DNA from: Pseudomonas schmalbachii | GTDB taxonomy: Bacteria; Pseudomonadota; Gammaproteobacteria; Pseudomonadales; Pseudomonadaceae | Reading direction: 5' to 3' | NCBI RefSeq assembly: GCF_017589465.1 | Contig: NZ_JAELYA010000008.1 | Span: 271,206 to 335,205 of the forward strand | DNA length: 64,000 nt | Shown: positions 11,528 to 21,082 of the stretch, one piece after another | Layout: every line of letters begins with the position of its first letter | Position numbering within the stretch: the first letter of the stretch is position 1 | Program-made: the position numbers and the translations under genes | The notes under the pieces: generated by a model | Database searches by the model: none | Seen by the model: only the letters and a program-made list of their open reading frames with translations | What the model was told of the DNA's origin: nothing

Positions 11528-13513
11528 TCAAGCGCCAGATGAGGTCGGGGCGACGGGGGAGACGGGGCGACTGAGAAGATCGCGCAGACGTTCTTTCTCC
11601 TCCGCGCTGAGTTCGCTTTGACGTGCCTTGCGCAGCAGTTGTTCGAGGCTACGTTCGCGTTGGCTTGTCGCTAACCTAGTTATAGTGTCGAAAAACTGTT
11701 GTTCAAGGTTGTCCGCCGAGATCAGCCACTCCTTTTCCGCCAGCGCGCGCAGCAGACGGCCCTGTTCGGTGCCGTGCCAGCGGGCGATCAGTTGCATCGA
11801 ACTCTGGTTCGGGCTCTTTTGCAGAGCGTCGAGCAGGGCGACCAGCAACTGGGCGTAGGTGTGTTCTTCGTCGGCGAACTTGCCGGCATTGTCGACCTTC
11901 TGTGCGAGCTGCGGATGATGCAGGAGAGTGCGCAGAGCGCTCAGGGTCGGGGGTTCCACGCTGACGGCGGTGCGTGGTTGGCGGGGGGCGAAATCGCCGC
12001 GACCGCCTTTCTTGTCCCATTTCTTGCCGCCGTTCCAGGGCTTCTTTTCCTTTTTCTGGTTGCCGAAATCGGACGAAGTGTCGAAATAGGCGCCGGCGTC
12101 CCGATAGTGACCGCTGTCGCCCTCGTATCCGGGATGGCCGGTGTCGTAGCCGGAGTAGTCGGCAAAATGTTCGTCGTTATTCTGGCTGTGCGAGGCGGCG
12201 GTCGGGTGCGGTGCGCTCAATTGGCCGAGCATCTCGCTGCTCAGGCCGGTGATTTCGCCGAGTCGCTGGCGCATCAGCAGGCGCAGGTTGTTGCCGGGAA
12301 TCTTCTCCAGCAGCGGGCCGGCCAGGGTGGCAAGGTGCGCCTTGCCCTCCAGCGTGCTCGGGTCGGCTTCCTGCTTGAGCTGCTGGAAGAAATATTCGGC
12401 CAGCGGCAGGGCCTGCTGCACCAGGCGGGCGCGGAAGGCGTCCGGGCCTTCGGCGCGGACCAGGGTATCCGGATCTTCGCCTTCGGGCAGGAACAGGAAG
12501 CGCACCTTGCGCCCGTCCTGCAGGTTCGGCAGGGCCGATTCCAGGGCGCGCCACGCGGCGTTGCGGCCGGCCTGGTCGCCGTCGAAGCAGAACAGGATGT
12601 TCGGCACCAGACGGAACAGGCGCTTGATGTGCTCTTCGCTGGTGGCGGTGCCGAGGGTTGCCACGGCGTTGCGGATGCCTTGCTGGGCCAGGGCGATCAC
12701 GTCCATGTAGCCTTCCACGACCATGATCTCGTCGAGGTCGCGGTTGTTCTTGCGTGCCTCGAACAGCCCGTAGAGTTCCTGGCCCTTGTGGAAAACCGGG
12801 GTTTCCGGGGAGTTCAGGTACTTGGGCTTGTCGTCGCCGAGCACCCGGCCGCCGAAGGCGATGACGCGGCCACGGCTATCGCGGATGGGGAAGATCACGC
12901 GGTCGCGGAAGCGGTCGTAGCGCTTGCCGCTGTCGGGGTTTTCCACCAGCAGGCCGGCGTCGAGCATGGCCTTGATCTGCAGGTTGTCGCCGCCCAGGTG
13001 CTTGAGCAGGTTGTCCCAGCCGGGCGGGGCGAAGCCGAGGCCGAAGTCGCGGGCGATTTCGCCGGTCAGGCCGCGACCCTTCAGGTACTCGACCGCGGCC
13101 TTGCGTGCCGGATGGCTTTTCAGCGCCTGGCGGTAGAACTCGGCGGCTGCCGTGAGCAGCGGGTAGAGCGGCGAGTCGGTCGGTTGGCGCGGTCTGCTGC
13201 CGCGGCGGCCTTCCTCGCGCGGGATGTCCATGCCGGCGCGCTTGGCCAGTTCCTCGACCGCCTGGGGAAACTCCAGGTTGTCGTGGTCCATGATGAAGCC
13301 AAGGGCGTTGCCGCCGGCGCCGCAGCCGAAGCAGTAGTAGAACTGCTTGTCCGGGCTGACGGTGAAGGAGGGGGTCTTTTCCTTGTGGAACGGGCAGCAG
13401 GCGCTGTAGTTCTTGCCGGTCTTCTTCAGCTGGATGCGCGAACTCACCACATCGAGGATATCGGTGCGGTTCAGCAGGTCATCGATGAAGGATTGCGGTA
13501 TCAGGCCGGCCAT
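11528..13513 (-). CDS. dnaG: DNA primase
   Basis: Synthesises RNA primers at the replication fork. An N-terminal CHC2 zinc ribbon (CCPFHKEKTPSF...YYCFGCGAGG, from about residue 39) is followed by the TOPRIM catalytic core (VVEGYMDVIAL, CFDGDQAGR) and the helicase-binding C-terminus. At 661 residues it is longer than the E. coli enzyme because of a Gly/Tyr/Lys-rich linker (about residues 440-500). The start MAGLIPQSFIDDLL matches Pseudomonas homologues; an in-frame ATG 33 bases upstream (13546) has a better GGAGAG site, so the start is not fully settled. Confidence 0.97.
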   Translation of the reverse strand: MAGLIPQSFIDDLLNRTDILDVVSSRIQLKKTGKNYSACCPFHKEKTPSFTVSPDKQFYYCFGCGAGGNALGFIMDHDNLEFPQAVEELAKRAGMDIPREEGRRGSRPRQPTDSPLYPLLTAAAEFYRQALKSHPARKAAVEYLKGRGLTGEIARDFGLGFAPPGWDNLLKHLGGDNLQIKAMLDAGLLVENPDSGKRYDRFRDRVIFPIRDSRGRVIAFGGRVLGDDKPKYLNSPETPVFHKGQELYGLFEARKNNRDLDEIMVVEGYMDVIALAQQGIRNAVATLGTATSEEHIKRLFRLVPNILFCFDGDQAGRNAAWRALESALPNLQDGRKVRFLFLPEGEDPDTLVRAEGPDAFRARLVQQALPLAEYFFQQLKQEADPSTLEGKAHLATLAGPLLEKIPGNNLRLLMRQRLGEITGLSSEMLGQLSAPHPTAASHSQNNDEHFADYSGYDTGHPGYEGDSGHYRDAGAYFDTSSDFGNQKKEKKPWNGGKKWDKKGGRGDFAPRQPRTAVSVEPPTLSALRTLLHHPQLAQKVDNAGKFADEEHTYAQLLVALLDALQKSPNQSSMQLIARWHGTEQGRLLRALAEKEWLISADNLEQQFFDTITRLATSQRERSLEQLLRKARQSELSAEEKERLRDLLSRPVSPVAPTSSGA

Positions 13514-13598
13514 AGACTGTTCGGGGCGCAGAATGGACCCAAGCATACTCTCCGGCGGTGCCGGCGAGTGCTGCCTTGCATGGGGGCATGAAAAGAAA

Positions 13599-13630
13599 AA
13601 CTCCGACCTTCGCGCTGGCGAATCGGAGTT
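13599..13630 (-). terminator. Internal terminator/attenuator between rpsU and dnaG
   Basis: AACTCCGA / TCGGAGTT arms (13599-13606, 13623-13630) then TTTTTCTTTT on the minus strand. A second GC hairpin (CGCCCGGC...GCCGGGCG, about 13652-13672) precedes it. In E. coli a terminator at the same place makes rpsU more abundant than dnaG-rpoD, and the arrangement here fits the same role. Confidence 0.8.
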
Positions 13631-13703
13631 GGGTGTGCTTTTTCAAGCACTCGCCCGGCGAGTGGGCCGGGCGATGCGGGAGCGCGTAGCTGAGTCTTCG
13701 AAC

Positions 13704-13919
13704 TCAGTACAGGCGCTCGCGACGGCGCTGCTCGCGCTGCACTTTCTTGGCGTGACGCTTGACAGCGGCAGCAGCCTTGCGCTTGCGCTCAGCGGTGGGC
13801 TTTTCGTAGAACTCGCGGCTACGGACTTCAGCCAGTACACCAGCTTTTTCGCAGGAGCGCTTGAAACGACGCAGGGCTACGTCGAAGGGTTCGTTCTCTT
13901 TAACTTTGACGGCGGGCAT
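13704..13919 (-). CDS. rpsU: 30S ribosomal protein S21
   Basis: Small basic ribosomal protein of the 30S platform, helping anti-Shine-Dalgarno access. 71 residues, the exact family length, beginning [20 protein letters not shown] and ending in a basic helix [17 protein letters not shown]. First gene of the rpsU-dnaG-rpoD unit, divergent from tsaD. The usual Pseudomonas gene for a GatB/YqeY protein between rpsU and dnaG is absent here. Confidence 0.98.
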   Translation of the reverse strand: MPAVKVKENEPFDVALRRFKRSCEKAGVLAEVRSREFYEKPTAERKRKAAAAVKRHAKKVQREQRRRERLY

Positions 13920-14121
13920 CCAGGTCGTACCTTCAATGATTACCGGTGGCTTTGTCGCGCTCCTGGCAGGTGCCTCTGGAGACGGCGGTTTTTAAGGGTT
14001 GCGGATATTAACGTTTTGGGCGGAGGAATGCAAAGCCTCCGATCGAAAAACACTGGTCGGCACCCGGGGTGGCGATTATGATGCGCGGCTTCGAATTTGC
14101 CCAGACTGAAGGCTCGAACCC

Positions 14122-15156
14122 ATGCGTGTTCTGGGGTTGGAAACCTCCTGCGACGAAACCGGCGTCGCCCTCTACGACAGCGAACGCGGCCTGCTGGCCG
14201 ACGCGCTGTTCAGCCAGATCGACCTGCATCGCGTCTACGGCGGCGTCGTGCCCGAGCTTGCCTCGCGCGACCACGTCAAGCGCATGCTGCCGCTGATCCG
14301 CCAGGTGCTGGATGAGGCCGGCTGCGCGCCGAGCGATATCGATGCGATCGCCTACACCGCCGGTCCCGGCCTGGTCGGAGCGCTGCTGGTCGGCGCCTCC
14401 TGCGCCCAGGCCATGGCGTTCGCCTGGGGCGTGCCGGCCGTCGGCGTGCACCATATGGAAGGCCACCTGCTGGCGCCGATGCTGGAAGAGCAGCCGCCGC
14501 AGTTTCCGTTCGTCGCCTTGCTGGTTTCCGGGGGGCATACCCAACTGGTGCGGGTGGATGGCATCGGCCAGTACCAGTTGCTCGGCGAGTCGCTGGACGA
14601 CGCGGCCGGCGAGGCTTTCGACAAGACTGCCAAGCTGCTCGGCCTCGGCTATCCGGGCGGCCCGGAGATCGCCCGCATGGCCCTGCGAGGCACGCCGGGG
14701 CGTTTCGTCTTCCCGCGGCCGATGACCGATCGCCCGGGGCTGGACTTCAGCTTCAGCGGCCTCAAGACCTTCGCCCTGAACACCTGGCAACGCTGCCGCG
14801 AGGCTGGGGACGACAGTGAGCAAACCCGTTGCGACATCGCTCTGGCCTTCCAGCAGGCGGTAGTCGAGACTCTCACCATCAAGTGCCGCCGCGCCCTCAA
14901 GCAGACGCATCTGAAGAGCCTGGTGATCGCCGGCGGTGTCAGCGCCAACCAGTCGCTGCGCGAGCACCTGGAAAAGATGCTGGGCGACATGAAAGGCCAG
15001 GTGTTCTATGCCCGCCCGCGTTTCTGCACCGACAACGGCGCGATGATCGCCTACGCTGGTTGCCAGCGCCTGCTGGCGGGGCAACAGGACGGCCCGGCGA
15101 TCACCGTGCAGGCGCGTTGGCCGATGGAGAAGCTGACGCCGGTTGCCGGCGGCTGA
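14122..15156 (+). CDS. tsaD: tRNA N6-adenosine threonylcarbamoyltransferase
   Basis: Catalytic subunit that transfers threonylcarbamoyl to A37 of ANN-decoding tRNAs (t6A), with TsaB and TsaE. 344 residues of the Kae1/TsaD ASKHA fold: [19 protein letters not shown], the metal-binding His111/His115 in [18 protein letters not shown], and a C-terminal metal Asp in the [10 protein letters not shown] segment. Divergent from rpsU with a 202-base promoter region, where TATGAT near 14076 is a plausible -10 box. The older name gcp (glycoprotease) does not describe its function. Confidence 0.97.
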   Translation: MRVLGLETSCDETGVALYDSERGLLADALFSQIDLHRVYGGVVPELASRDHVKRMLPLIRQVLDEAGCAPSDIDAIAYTAGPGLVGALLVGASCAQAMAFAWGVPAVGVHHMEGHLLAPMLEEQPPQFPFVALLVSGGHTQLVRVDGIGQYQLLGESLDDAAGEAFDKTAKLLGLGYPGGPEIARMALRGTPGRFVFPRPMTDRPGLDFSFSGLKTFALNTWQRCREAGDDSEQTRCDIALAFQQAVVETLTIKCRRALKQTHLKSLVIAGGVSANQSLREHLEKMLGDMKGQVFYARPRFCTDNGAMIAYAGCQRLLAGQQDGPAITVQARWPMEKLTPVAGG

Positions 15157-15176
15157 AACGGCCTGTTGCGGCGCTT

Positions 15177-15746
15177 CTAGAAGTGCCGTTCGCGGCCGGC
15201 GAGCAGGTCGCGCAGGTTGCCGCGGTGGCGCCAGACGATCAGGCCGGTGAGGATGGTCATCGGCAGCAGGGCTGCCGGTTGCTGCCAGGCGAGCAGCGGC
15301 AGAGTCAGCGGCGTGGCGACCAGCGAGGCGAGCGAGCTGGTGCGCGAGAGCCGGAAGGTAACCGCCCAGGCTGCCACCGCCAGTAGCGCTGCCGGAGGAT
15401 ACAGGGCGAGCAGCATGCCGGCGGAAGTGGCCACGCCCTTGCCGCCGCGGAAATTGAAGTACAGCGGGTAGAGATGGCCGAGCACCGCCGCCAGCCCGAC
15501 CCAGGCGGCCTGCATCGTATCGAGACCGAGCAGGCGGGCAATGAGGACCGGCAGCAGGCCCTTGGCAAGATCGCCGGCAAGGGTGAGGATGGCGAGCTTC
15601 TTGCCCGCCAGGCGCAGCATGTTGGTGGCGCCGGGGTTGCCCGAGCCGCTGGCGCGTGGGTCCTCGGTGCCGAACAGGCGGCTGAGGAGCACTGCGAAGG
15701 ACAGGGAGCCGAGCAGGTAGGCGAGGATCGCCAGTAACCAGACCAT
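15177..15746 (-). CDS. plsY: Glycerol-3-phosphate acyltransferase
   Basis: Integral membrane enzyme that acylates glycerol-3-phosphate from acyl-phosphate, the first step of phospholipid synthesis with PlsX. 189 residues and about five to seven membrane helices. The three conserved loops are visible: [23 protein letters not shown] and the C-terminal [13 protein letters not shown]. The ATG at 15746 ([14 protein letters not shown]) matches homologues; a GTG nine bases upstream is the alternative. Convergent with tsaD, only 20 bases apart. Confidence 0.95.
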   Translation of the reverse strand: MVWLLAILAYLLGSLSFAVLLSRLFGTEDPRASGSGNPGATNMLRLAGKKLAILTLAGDLAKGLLPVLIARLLGLDTMQAAWVGLAAVLGHLYPLYFNFRGGKGVATSAGMLLALYPPAALLAVAAWAVTFRLSRTSSLASLVATPLTLPLLAWQQPAALLPMTILTGLIVWRHRGNLRDLLAGRERHF

Positions 15747-15817
15747 GGTTTCCACCGGGGCGAGTGAGTCCCCGATTCTAGCGGGGCGGTGCGCAGTTGT
15801 CGTGACCGCCTTGGAGC

Positions 15818-16180
15818 ATGCAGCGATTGGATACAGTTTTTATCGAGGGCCTGGAAGTCGACACCGTGATCGGCGTCTACGACTGGGAGCGCGGCATTCG
15901 CCAGTGCCTGCGGCTGGATCTGGACCTGGGCTGGGACATCCAGCCGGCCGCGGCGGATGACGACATCGCCAGGGCGCTCGATTACGCGGTGCTGTCCGCG
16001 CGGGTCGGCGAATTCGCCCGCGACGCGCACTTCCAGTTGGTGGAAACCTTCGCCGAACGTCTTGCCGCGCTGCTGATGGCGGAGTTCGGCATCCGCTGGC
16101 TGCGCATCCGGGTGACCAAGCCGGGTGCCGTGCCGACGGCAAAGGGAGTAGGCGTGGAGATCGAGCGCGGATGTCGCTGA
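15818..16180 (+). CDS. folB: Dihydroneopterin aldolase
   Basis: Cleaves 7,8-dihydroneopterin to 6-hydroxymethyl-7,8-dihydropterin in folate synthesis. 120 residues, full length for the family, with the N-terminal [15 protein letters not shown] (active-site Glu in this region), [13 protein letters not shown], and the substrate lysine in [20 protein letters not shown]. Its stop overlaps the folK start by 10 bases, so the two consecutive folate enzymes are translationally linked. Confidence 0.95.
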   Translation: MQRLDTVFIEGLEVDTVIGVYDWERGIRQCLRLDLDLGWDIQPAAADDDIARALDYAVLSARVGEFARDAHFQLVETFAERLAALLMAEFGIRWLRIRVTKPGAVPTAKGVGVEIERGCR

Positions 16181-16713
16181 CCACCGTTTATCTCGGCCTC
16201 GGCAGCAATATCGAGCGCGAGCGCCATCTGGTCGCCGGCCTCGATGCCCTGGGCGGATTCATCGAAAACATCCACTGTTCGCCGGTCTTCGAGAGCGAGC
16301 CGGTGGGCATTCGCAGCGGCCCCTTCCTCAATCTGGCGGTGCGCGGCGAAACGCGGCTGCCGTTGCGCGAACTGGGCCTGCGCCTGAAGCACATCGAAGC
16401 GGACAACGGCCGTTACGCGCCCGATCGCAAGGGCCTGCCGCTGGATATCGACGTCTTGCTGTATGGCGGCTTGCATGGCGAATTCGACGGCCTGGTGCTG
16501 CCGCGTGCCGAGGTGCTGAAGAATGCCTTCGTGCTCTGGCCGCTGTCCCTGCTGGCGCCGGATACCCTGCATCCCGGCGCACAGCGCAGTTTTGCCGAGC
16601 TGTGGGCGGATGCGCGGATCGACCAGCATCTGTGGCCGGCGCCGTTCGAATGGCATGGCCGGGCGCTGACTCCGGCCGCCTTGCTTCAGGCCTTCGCGAA
16701 ACCTTCCTTGTAA
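16171..16713 (+). CDS. folK: 2-amino-4-hydroxy-6-hydroxymethyldihydropteridine pyrophosphokinase
   Basis: Pyrophosphorylates hydroxymethyldihydropterin, the next step after FolB. 180 residues, normal length. Motifs: [25 protein letters not shown], and the signature [20 protein letters not shown], with the metal aspartates DIDVLLYG. Overlaps folB upstream. Its 3' end overlaps the convergent cca gene by 28 bases. Confidence 0.95.
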   Translation: MSLTTVYLGLGSNIERERHLVAGLDALGGFIENIHCSPVFESEPVGIRSGPFLNLAVRGETRLPLRELGLRLKHIEADNGRYAPDRKGLPLDIDVLLYGGLHGEFDGLVLPRAEVLKNAFVLWPLSLLAPDTLHPGAQRSFAELWADARIDQHLWPAPFEWHGRALTPAALLQAFAKPSL

Positions 16714-17918
16714 GCCTTGAGCGCTTGCAGGCGCTCGTGCTTCAGCGCTTCGCCTAGTTCCGCACCCTTCAGGCCGCGCTCCAGCAGCGGTTGCACGCTG
16801 ACCGCGCGGGCGGCCTGTGCGGCGCCGCGCAGGTAGGCGGCCTGTGGATAATCGCGCTGCTCGAAGCCATGGCGGCCGCGGGAGTCCATCTCGCAGGCAG
16901 CCAGGAACTCCTCGAACCGTTGCGGCCGGCGATACAGGTCGAAGGCCTGGAACAGGTCTGCGAGGGTGCGGGGACGCAGTTCCAGCGCGCGGTGTCCGTG
17001 GGAGTGGTATTCGCCGGTCAGCAGCGCCAGTTCCTGGCAATCCCGCGGTACCTTGAAGCGTGCGTTCACCGCTCCGATCAGCCGTAGCCCCAGTTGTTCG
17101 TGGCCATGGTGCTTCGGCCACTCCTCGCGAGGCGTGCGGCCCTTGCCGAGGTCGTGCATCAGGCAGGCCCAGCGCACCGTCAGCGGCTGGTCGTGTTCCG
17201 CGCACTGGCGCAGCACGTGGAGGATATGCACGCCGGTATCCACCTCCGGATGGTGCGCAGCCGGCTGCGGCACGCCGAACAGCGCATCGACTTCCGGAAT
17301 CAGTACCGCCAGCGCGCCGCAGTCACGCAGGACCTGGATGAACACGTCCGGGCGCGGCTCCATCAGCGCGCGGGCGATTTCCTTCCAGCTGCGTTCGGCG
17401 GTAAGCGCTTCGAGTTCCCCCGAGCCGGACAGCTCGCGCATCAGCTCCAGGGTTTCGTCCGCGACGCGGAAGCTGAGCGGCGCATAGCGCGCGGCGAAAC
17501 GCGCTACGCGCAGCACGCGCAGGGGATCTTCGGCGAACGCCGGGGAAACGTGGCGCAACAGGCGCGATTCGAGATCACGCTGGCCGCCGTAGGGATCGAT
17601 CAGCCGGCCGTGGTCATCCTCGGCCATGGCGTTGATAGTCAGGTCGCGGCGGATCAGGTCGTCTTCCAGGCTGACGTCCGGGCTGGCGTAGAAGGTGAAG
17701 CCGCCATAGCCCTTGCCGCTCTTGCGCTCGGTGCGCGCCAGAGCGTATTCCTCTCCGGTCTGCGGGTGCAGGAACACCGGGAAGTCCGCACCCACCGGGC
17801 GGAAGCCCCTGGCGAGCATTTCATCGCCGGTGGCGCCGACCACCACCCAGTCGATATCGGCGACTGGCCGCCCGAGCAGCCGGTCGCGCACGGCGCCGCC
17901 AACTTTGTAGATCTGCAT
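16686..17918 (-). CDS. cca: CCA tRNA nucleotidyltransferase, multifunctional with HD domain
   Basis: Adds and repairs the 3' CCA of tRNAs. The N-terminal class II nucleotidyltransferase domain has GGAVRD at residues 7-12 and the catalytic Asp21/Asp23 (ADIDW). The [16 protein letters not shown] motif and neck domain follow, then an HD phosphohydrolase domain (LMHDLGKG). The 410 residues equal the E. coli-type enzyme that also has phosphatase and phosphodiesterase activity. Its ATG at 17918 follows GGAGGATTCC. The gene's end lies inside folK. Confidence 0.96.
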   Translation of the reverse strand: MQIYKVGGAVRDRLLGRPVADIDWVVVGATGDEMLARGFRPVGADFPVFLHPQTGEEYALARTERKSGKGYGGFTFYASPDVSLEDDLIRRDLTINAMAEDDHGRLIDPYGGQRDLESRLLRHVSPAFAEDPLRVLRVARFAARYAPLSFRVADETLELMRELSGSGELEALTAERSWKEIARALMEPRPDVFIQVLRDCGALAVLIPEVDALFGVPQPAAHHPEVDTGVHILHVLRQCAEHDQPLTVRWACLMHDLGKGRTPREEWPKHHGHEQLGLRLIGAVNARFKVPRDCQELALLTGEYHSHGHRALELRPRTLADLFQAFDLYRRPQRFEEFLAACEMDSRGRHGFEQRDYPQAAYLRGAAQAARAVSVQPLLERGLKGAELGEALKHERLQALKAYKEGFAKA

Positions 17919-18023
17919 GGGAATCCTCCGTCATGGCGGGAGGATAACGTAGACGCGAGGCTTTGGAGGGGATTGTCCTGATGTTGGCCAGCAGGCTGGC
18001 TCTTGCAGCTATGGCGTTGGGAG

Positions 18024-18151
18024 ACCCTCACCCTAGCCCTCTCCCAAAGGGAGAGGGGACTGTCCTGAGTTGTCGACGGCACACCTCCCAACACCGAAGC
18101 GCCCCCTCTCCCTCCGGAGCGGGGCGCGCAGCCAGGGCCAGGGTGAGGGGG
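18024..18151. repeat. Dispersed intergenic hairpin repeat, copy 2
   Basis: Second copy of the 5.9 kb element. The left arm CCCTCACCCTAGCCCTCTCC and the following AAAGGGAGAGGGGACTGT match copy 1 nearly base for base. The right arm is changed by a GC-rich insertion (CGGAGCGGGGCGCGCAGCCA) before CCAGGGTGAGGGGG. It lies between the 5' end of cca and the 3' end of spoVR. Confidence 0.75.
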
Positions 18152-18158
18152 TGTCGAG

Positions 18159-19712
18159 TCAGATCGGCGGAATGACCAGATCCAGCCGCGGGTAGCCCTC
18201 TTCGTTGCCGCTCTCACCCTTTGGGGGCATGTGGTGGGTGGTGACGACCTGCTCGCCCTGCAGGGTTTCCAGGTGGATGTCGAAGCCCCACAGGCGGTGC
18301 AGGTGCTTGAGCACGTCGTCGGTGGACTCGCCCAGCGGCTTGCGGTCGTGCTGCTGGTGGCGCAGGGTCAGCGAGCGGTCGCCGCGGCGGTCGACGTTCC
18401 AGATCTGGATGTTCGGCTCCCGGTTGCCGAGGTTGTACTGCGCCGCCAGGTTCTGGCGGACGATGCGGTAGCCGTCGTCGTCGTGGATGGCGTCGACCAG
18501 CAGGTCCTCCTTGTGGTCGTCGTCCTGGATGCTGAACAGCTTGAAGTCGCGGATCACTTTGGGCGAGAGGTACTGCAGGATGAAGCTCTCGTCCTTGAAG
18601 GTCTTCATGGCGAACTTCAGGGTGGCCAGCCAGTCGCTGCCGGCGATGTCCGGGAACCAGCGCTTGTCTTCCTCGGTGGGCTCCTCGCAGATGCGGCGGA
18701 TGTCGCGGTACATGGCGAAGCCCAGGGCGTACGGGTTGATGCCGCTGTAGTAGGGGCTGTCGAAGCCCGGCTGGTAGACCACGCTGGTGTGGTACTGGAG
18801 GAACTCCATCATGAAGCCGTCGTTGACCAGCCCCTCGTCGTAGAGGTCATTGATCAGCGTGTAGTGCCAGAAGGTCGCCCAGCCCTCGTTCATCACCTGG
18901 GTCTGGCGCTGTGGGTAGAAGTACTGCGCCACCTTGCGCACGATGCGCACCACCTCGCGCTGCCAGGGCTCCAGCAACGGGGCGTTCTTCTCGATGAAGT
19001 AGAGGATGTTCTCCTGCGGCTCGCTCGGGTAGCGCGCGAGTTCCTGTTCCTTGTCCTTGCCGCCGGCCCGCGGAATGGTCCGCCAGAGGTCGTTGACCTG
19101 GCGCTGGATCAGCTCTTCACGCTCTTTCTGGCGCTGCCGCTCCTCCTCGGCGGAGATCGGGTAGGGGCGCTTGTAGCGGTCCACGCCGTAGTTCATCAGG
19201 GCGTGGCAGGAGTCCAGCAGGTCTTCCACGGCGTCGATGCCGTAGCGTTCCTCGCACTGCATGATGTACTGCTTGGCGAACACCAGGTAATCGATGATCG
19301 AACTGGCGTCGGTCCAGGTGCGGAACAGGTAGTTGCCCTTGAAGAAGCTGTTGTGTCCGTAGCAGGCATGGGCGATCACCAGCGCCTGCATGCATTGGGT
19401 GTTTTCTTCCATCAGGTAGGCGATGCACGGATCGGAGTTGATCACGATCTCGTAGGCGAGGCCCATCTGGCCGCGCTTGTAGTTCTTTTCCGTGCTGAGG
19501 AAGTGTTTGCCGTACGACCAGTGGTTATAACCGATGGGCATGCCGACGGAGGCGTAGGCATCCATCATCTGCTCGGCGGTGATCACCTCGATCTGGTTGG
19601 GGTAGGTATCCAGCGCATAGCGCTCGGCGATGCGGCTGATCTCGCGGTCGTACTGGCGGATCAGGTCGAAGGTCCATTCCGAACCGGTGGCGATGGGCTG
19701 GCGCTTGCTCAT
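18159..19712 (-). CDS. SpoVR family protein (YcgB-like)
   Basis: 517-residue member of the SpoVR/YcgB family, named from a Bacillus cortex-formation gene but widespread in non-sporulating bacteria. Biochemical function is unknown. Conserved tracts include [32 protein letters not shown] and [10 protein letters not shown]; the several conserved His/Glu suggest a metal site, which is inference. The ATG at 19712 follows AGGAGG. It overlaps yeaH by four bases (ATGA), so prkA-yeaH-spoVR is one operon. It ends just after a dispersed repeat. Confidence 0.92.
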   Translation of the reverse strand: MSKRQPIATGSEWTFDLIRQYDREISRIAERYALDTYPNQIEVITAEQMMDAYASVGMPIGYNHWSYGKHFLSTEKNYKRGQMGLAYEIVINSDPCIAYLMEENTQCMQALVIAHACYGHNSFFKGNYLFRTWTDASSIIDYLVFAKQYIMQCEERYGIDAVEDLLDSCHALMNYGVDRYKRPYPISAEEERQRQKEREELIQRQVNDLWRTIPRAGGKDKEQELARYPSEPQENILYFIEKNAPLLEPWQREVVRIVRKVAQYFYPQRQTQVMNEGWATFWHYTLINDLYDEGLVNDGFMMEFLQYHTSVVYQPGFDSPYYSGINPYALGFAMYRDIRRICEEPTEEDKRWFPDIAGSDWLATLKFAMKTFKDESFILQYLSPKVIRDFKLFSIQDDDHKEDLLVDAIHDDDGYRIVRQNLAAQYNLGNREPNIQIWNVDRRGDRSLTLRHQQHDRKPLGESTDDVLKHLHRLWGFDIHLETLQGEQVVTTHHMPPKGESGNEEGYPRLDLVIPPI

Positions 19713-20980
19713 GCGACTAGCCTCCTGTGGAACAGTTCGCGGAACACCGGGTAGATGTCGGCGGCCGAGACGATCTGCTGCTGGGCGAAGCTGTCTTCGA
19801 AGGCTTCGCGGATGCGCTCGTACTCGAACCACAGCGCCTGGTGCTCGCGCGGGGTGATCTCGACGTAGGTGTAGTACTGCACGAACGGCATGATCTGCTT
19901 CATCAGGATATCGCGGCAGACCGGCGAGTCGTCATTCCAGTTGTCGCCGTCCGACGCCTGGGCGGCATAGATGTTCCACTCGTTGACCGGATAACGCTCG
20001 GCCATCACTTCCTGCATCAGCTTCAGCGCGCTGGAGACGATGGTGCCGCCGGTTTCGCGGGAGTAGAAGAACTCTTCCTCGTCCACCTCGCGGGCGCTGG
20101 TGTGGTGGCGGATGAACACCACGTCGATCTTCTCGTAGTTCCGCTTGAGGAACAGGTAGAGAAGGATGAAGAAGCGCTTGGCGATGTCCTTGGTCGCCTG
20201 GGTCATCGAACCGGAGACGTCCATCAGGCAGAACATCACCGCCTTGGAGGTCGGGTTGGGATGCTTGACCAGCAGGTTGTACTTGAGGTCGAAGGTGTCG
20301 AGGAACGGAATCCGCTCGATGCGGGCGCGCAGGCGGGCGATTTCCGCCTCCAGCGCCTGGATGTCGCCGAGATTGTCCGGCTCCTCGCGTTTCAGGCGCT
20401 CCAGCTCGGCCTTCGCTTCGCGCAGGGTGGCCCGGCTGCTGCCGGTCAGGGCGATACGCCGCGCGTGGGCCGAGCGCAGGGTGCGGATGATGTTGATGCG
20501 CGAGGGGTTGCCCTCGTTGCTGATGCCGGCGCGCACCGTCTTGAAGGTGTCGCTGCCGGTCAGGTGGCGCTTGACCAGGTTGGGCAGCTCCAGGTCCTCG
20601 AACATGAAGTCGAGGAATTCCTCCTGGGTGATCTGGAAGACGAAGTCGTCCATCCCTTCGCCCTGGTTGCTCGCCTTGCCGCCGCCGCGCCCACCGCCGC
20701 CGCCGGAGGGGCGGGGGATGTGCTCGCCGGTGGTGAATTCCTTGTTGCCCGGGTGGACGATGGTCTGCTTGCCGCCGCGGCCGTGGTGCAGAACGGGTTC
20801 GTCGATGTCGCGGCCGGGGATGCTGATCTGTTCGCCGTGCTCCATGTCGGTGATGGAACGGCGACTGACGGCCTCTTCGACCGCCTTCTTGATGTGCTCA
20901 CGGTAACGCCGCAGGAAGCGCTGGCGGTTCACCGTGCTCTTGTTCTTGCCGTTCAGACGCCGGTCGATGACGTAGCTCAT
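19709..20980 (-). CDS. yeaH: YeaH/YhbH family protein (DUF444, vWA-like)
   Basis: 423-residue partner of the PrkA kinase. The N-terminus is basic ([20 protein letters not shown]), then comes a Gly-rich low-complexity stretch at about residues 93-101. The C-terminal half is a von Willebrand A-type domain with a MIDAS-like [12 protein letters not shown]. In E. coli, YeaG and YeaH act together in nitrogen-starvation survival. Ribosome site GAGGAGT precedes the ATG at 20980. It is 102 bases after prkA and overlaps spoVR by four bases. Confidence 0.93.
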   Translation of the reverse strand: MSYVIDRRLNGKNKSTVNRQRFLRRYREHIKKAVEEAVSRRSITDMEHGEQISIPGRDIDEPVLHHGRGGKQTIVHPGNKEFTTGEHIPRPSGGGGGRGGGKASNQGEGMDDFVFQITQEEFLDFMFEDLELPNLVKRHLTGSDTFKTVRAGISNEGNPSRINIIRTLRSAHARRIALTGSSRATLREAKAELERLKREEPDNLGDIQALEAEIARLRARIERIPFLDTFDLKYNLLVKHPNPTSKAVMFCLMDVSGSMTQATKDIAKRFFILLYLFLKRNYEKIDVVFIRHHTSAREVDEEEFFYSRETGGTIVSSALKLMQEVMAERYPVNEWNIYAAQASDGDNWNDDSPVCRDILMKQIMPFVQYYTYVEITPREHQALWFEYERIREAFEDSFAQQQIVSAADIYPVFRELFHRRLVA

Positions 20981-21082
20981 GAGTACTCCTCAGGGCCTGT
21001 GCCGTGGGGCTGAACCGCCACGGAACAGGTCCGAATGCGACGGCAATCGGCGCGCCGAAAGTCTCGACGCGCCGAAGGCAGA

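Noticed and set aside
11699..13591. 630-codon plus-strand frame opposite dnaG
   Set aside because: Shadow of dnaG; no start signal and no recognisable domain.
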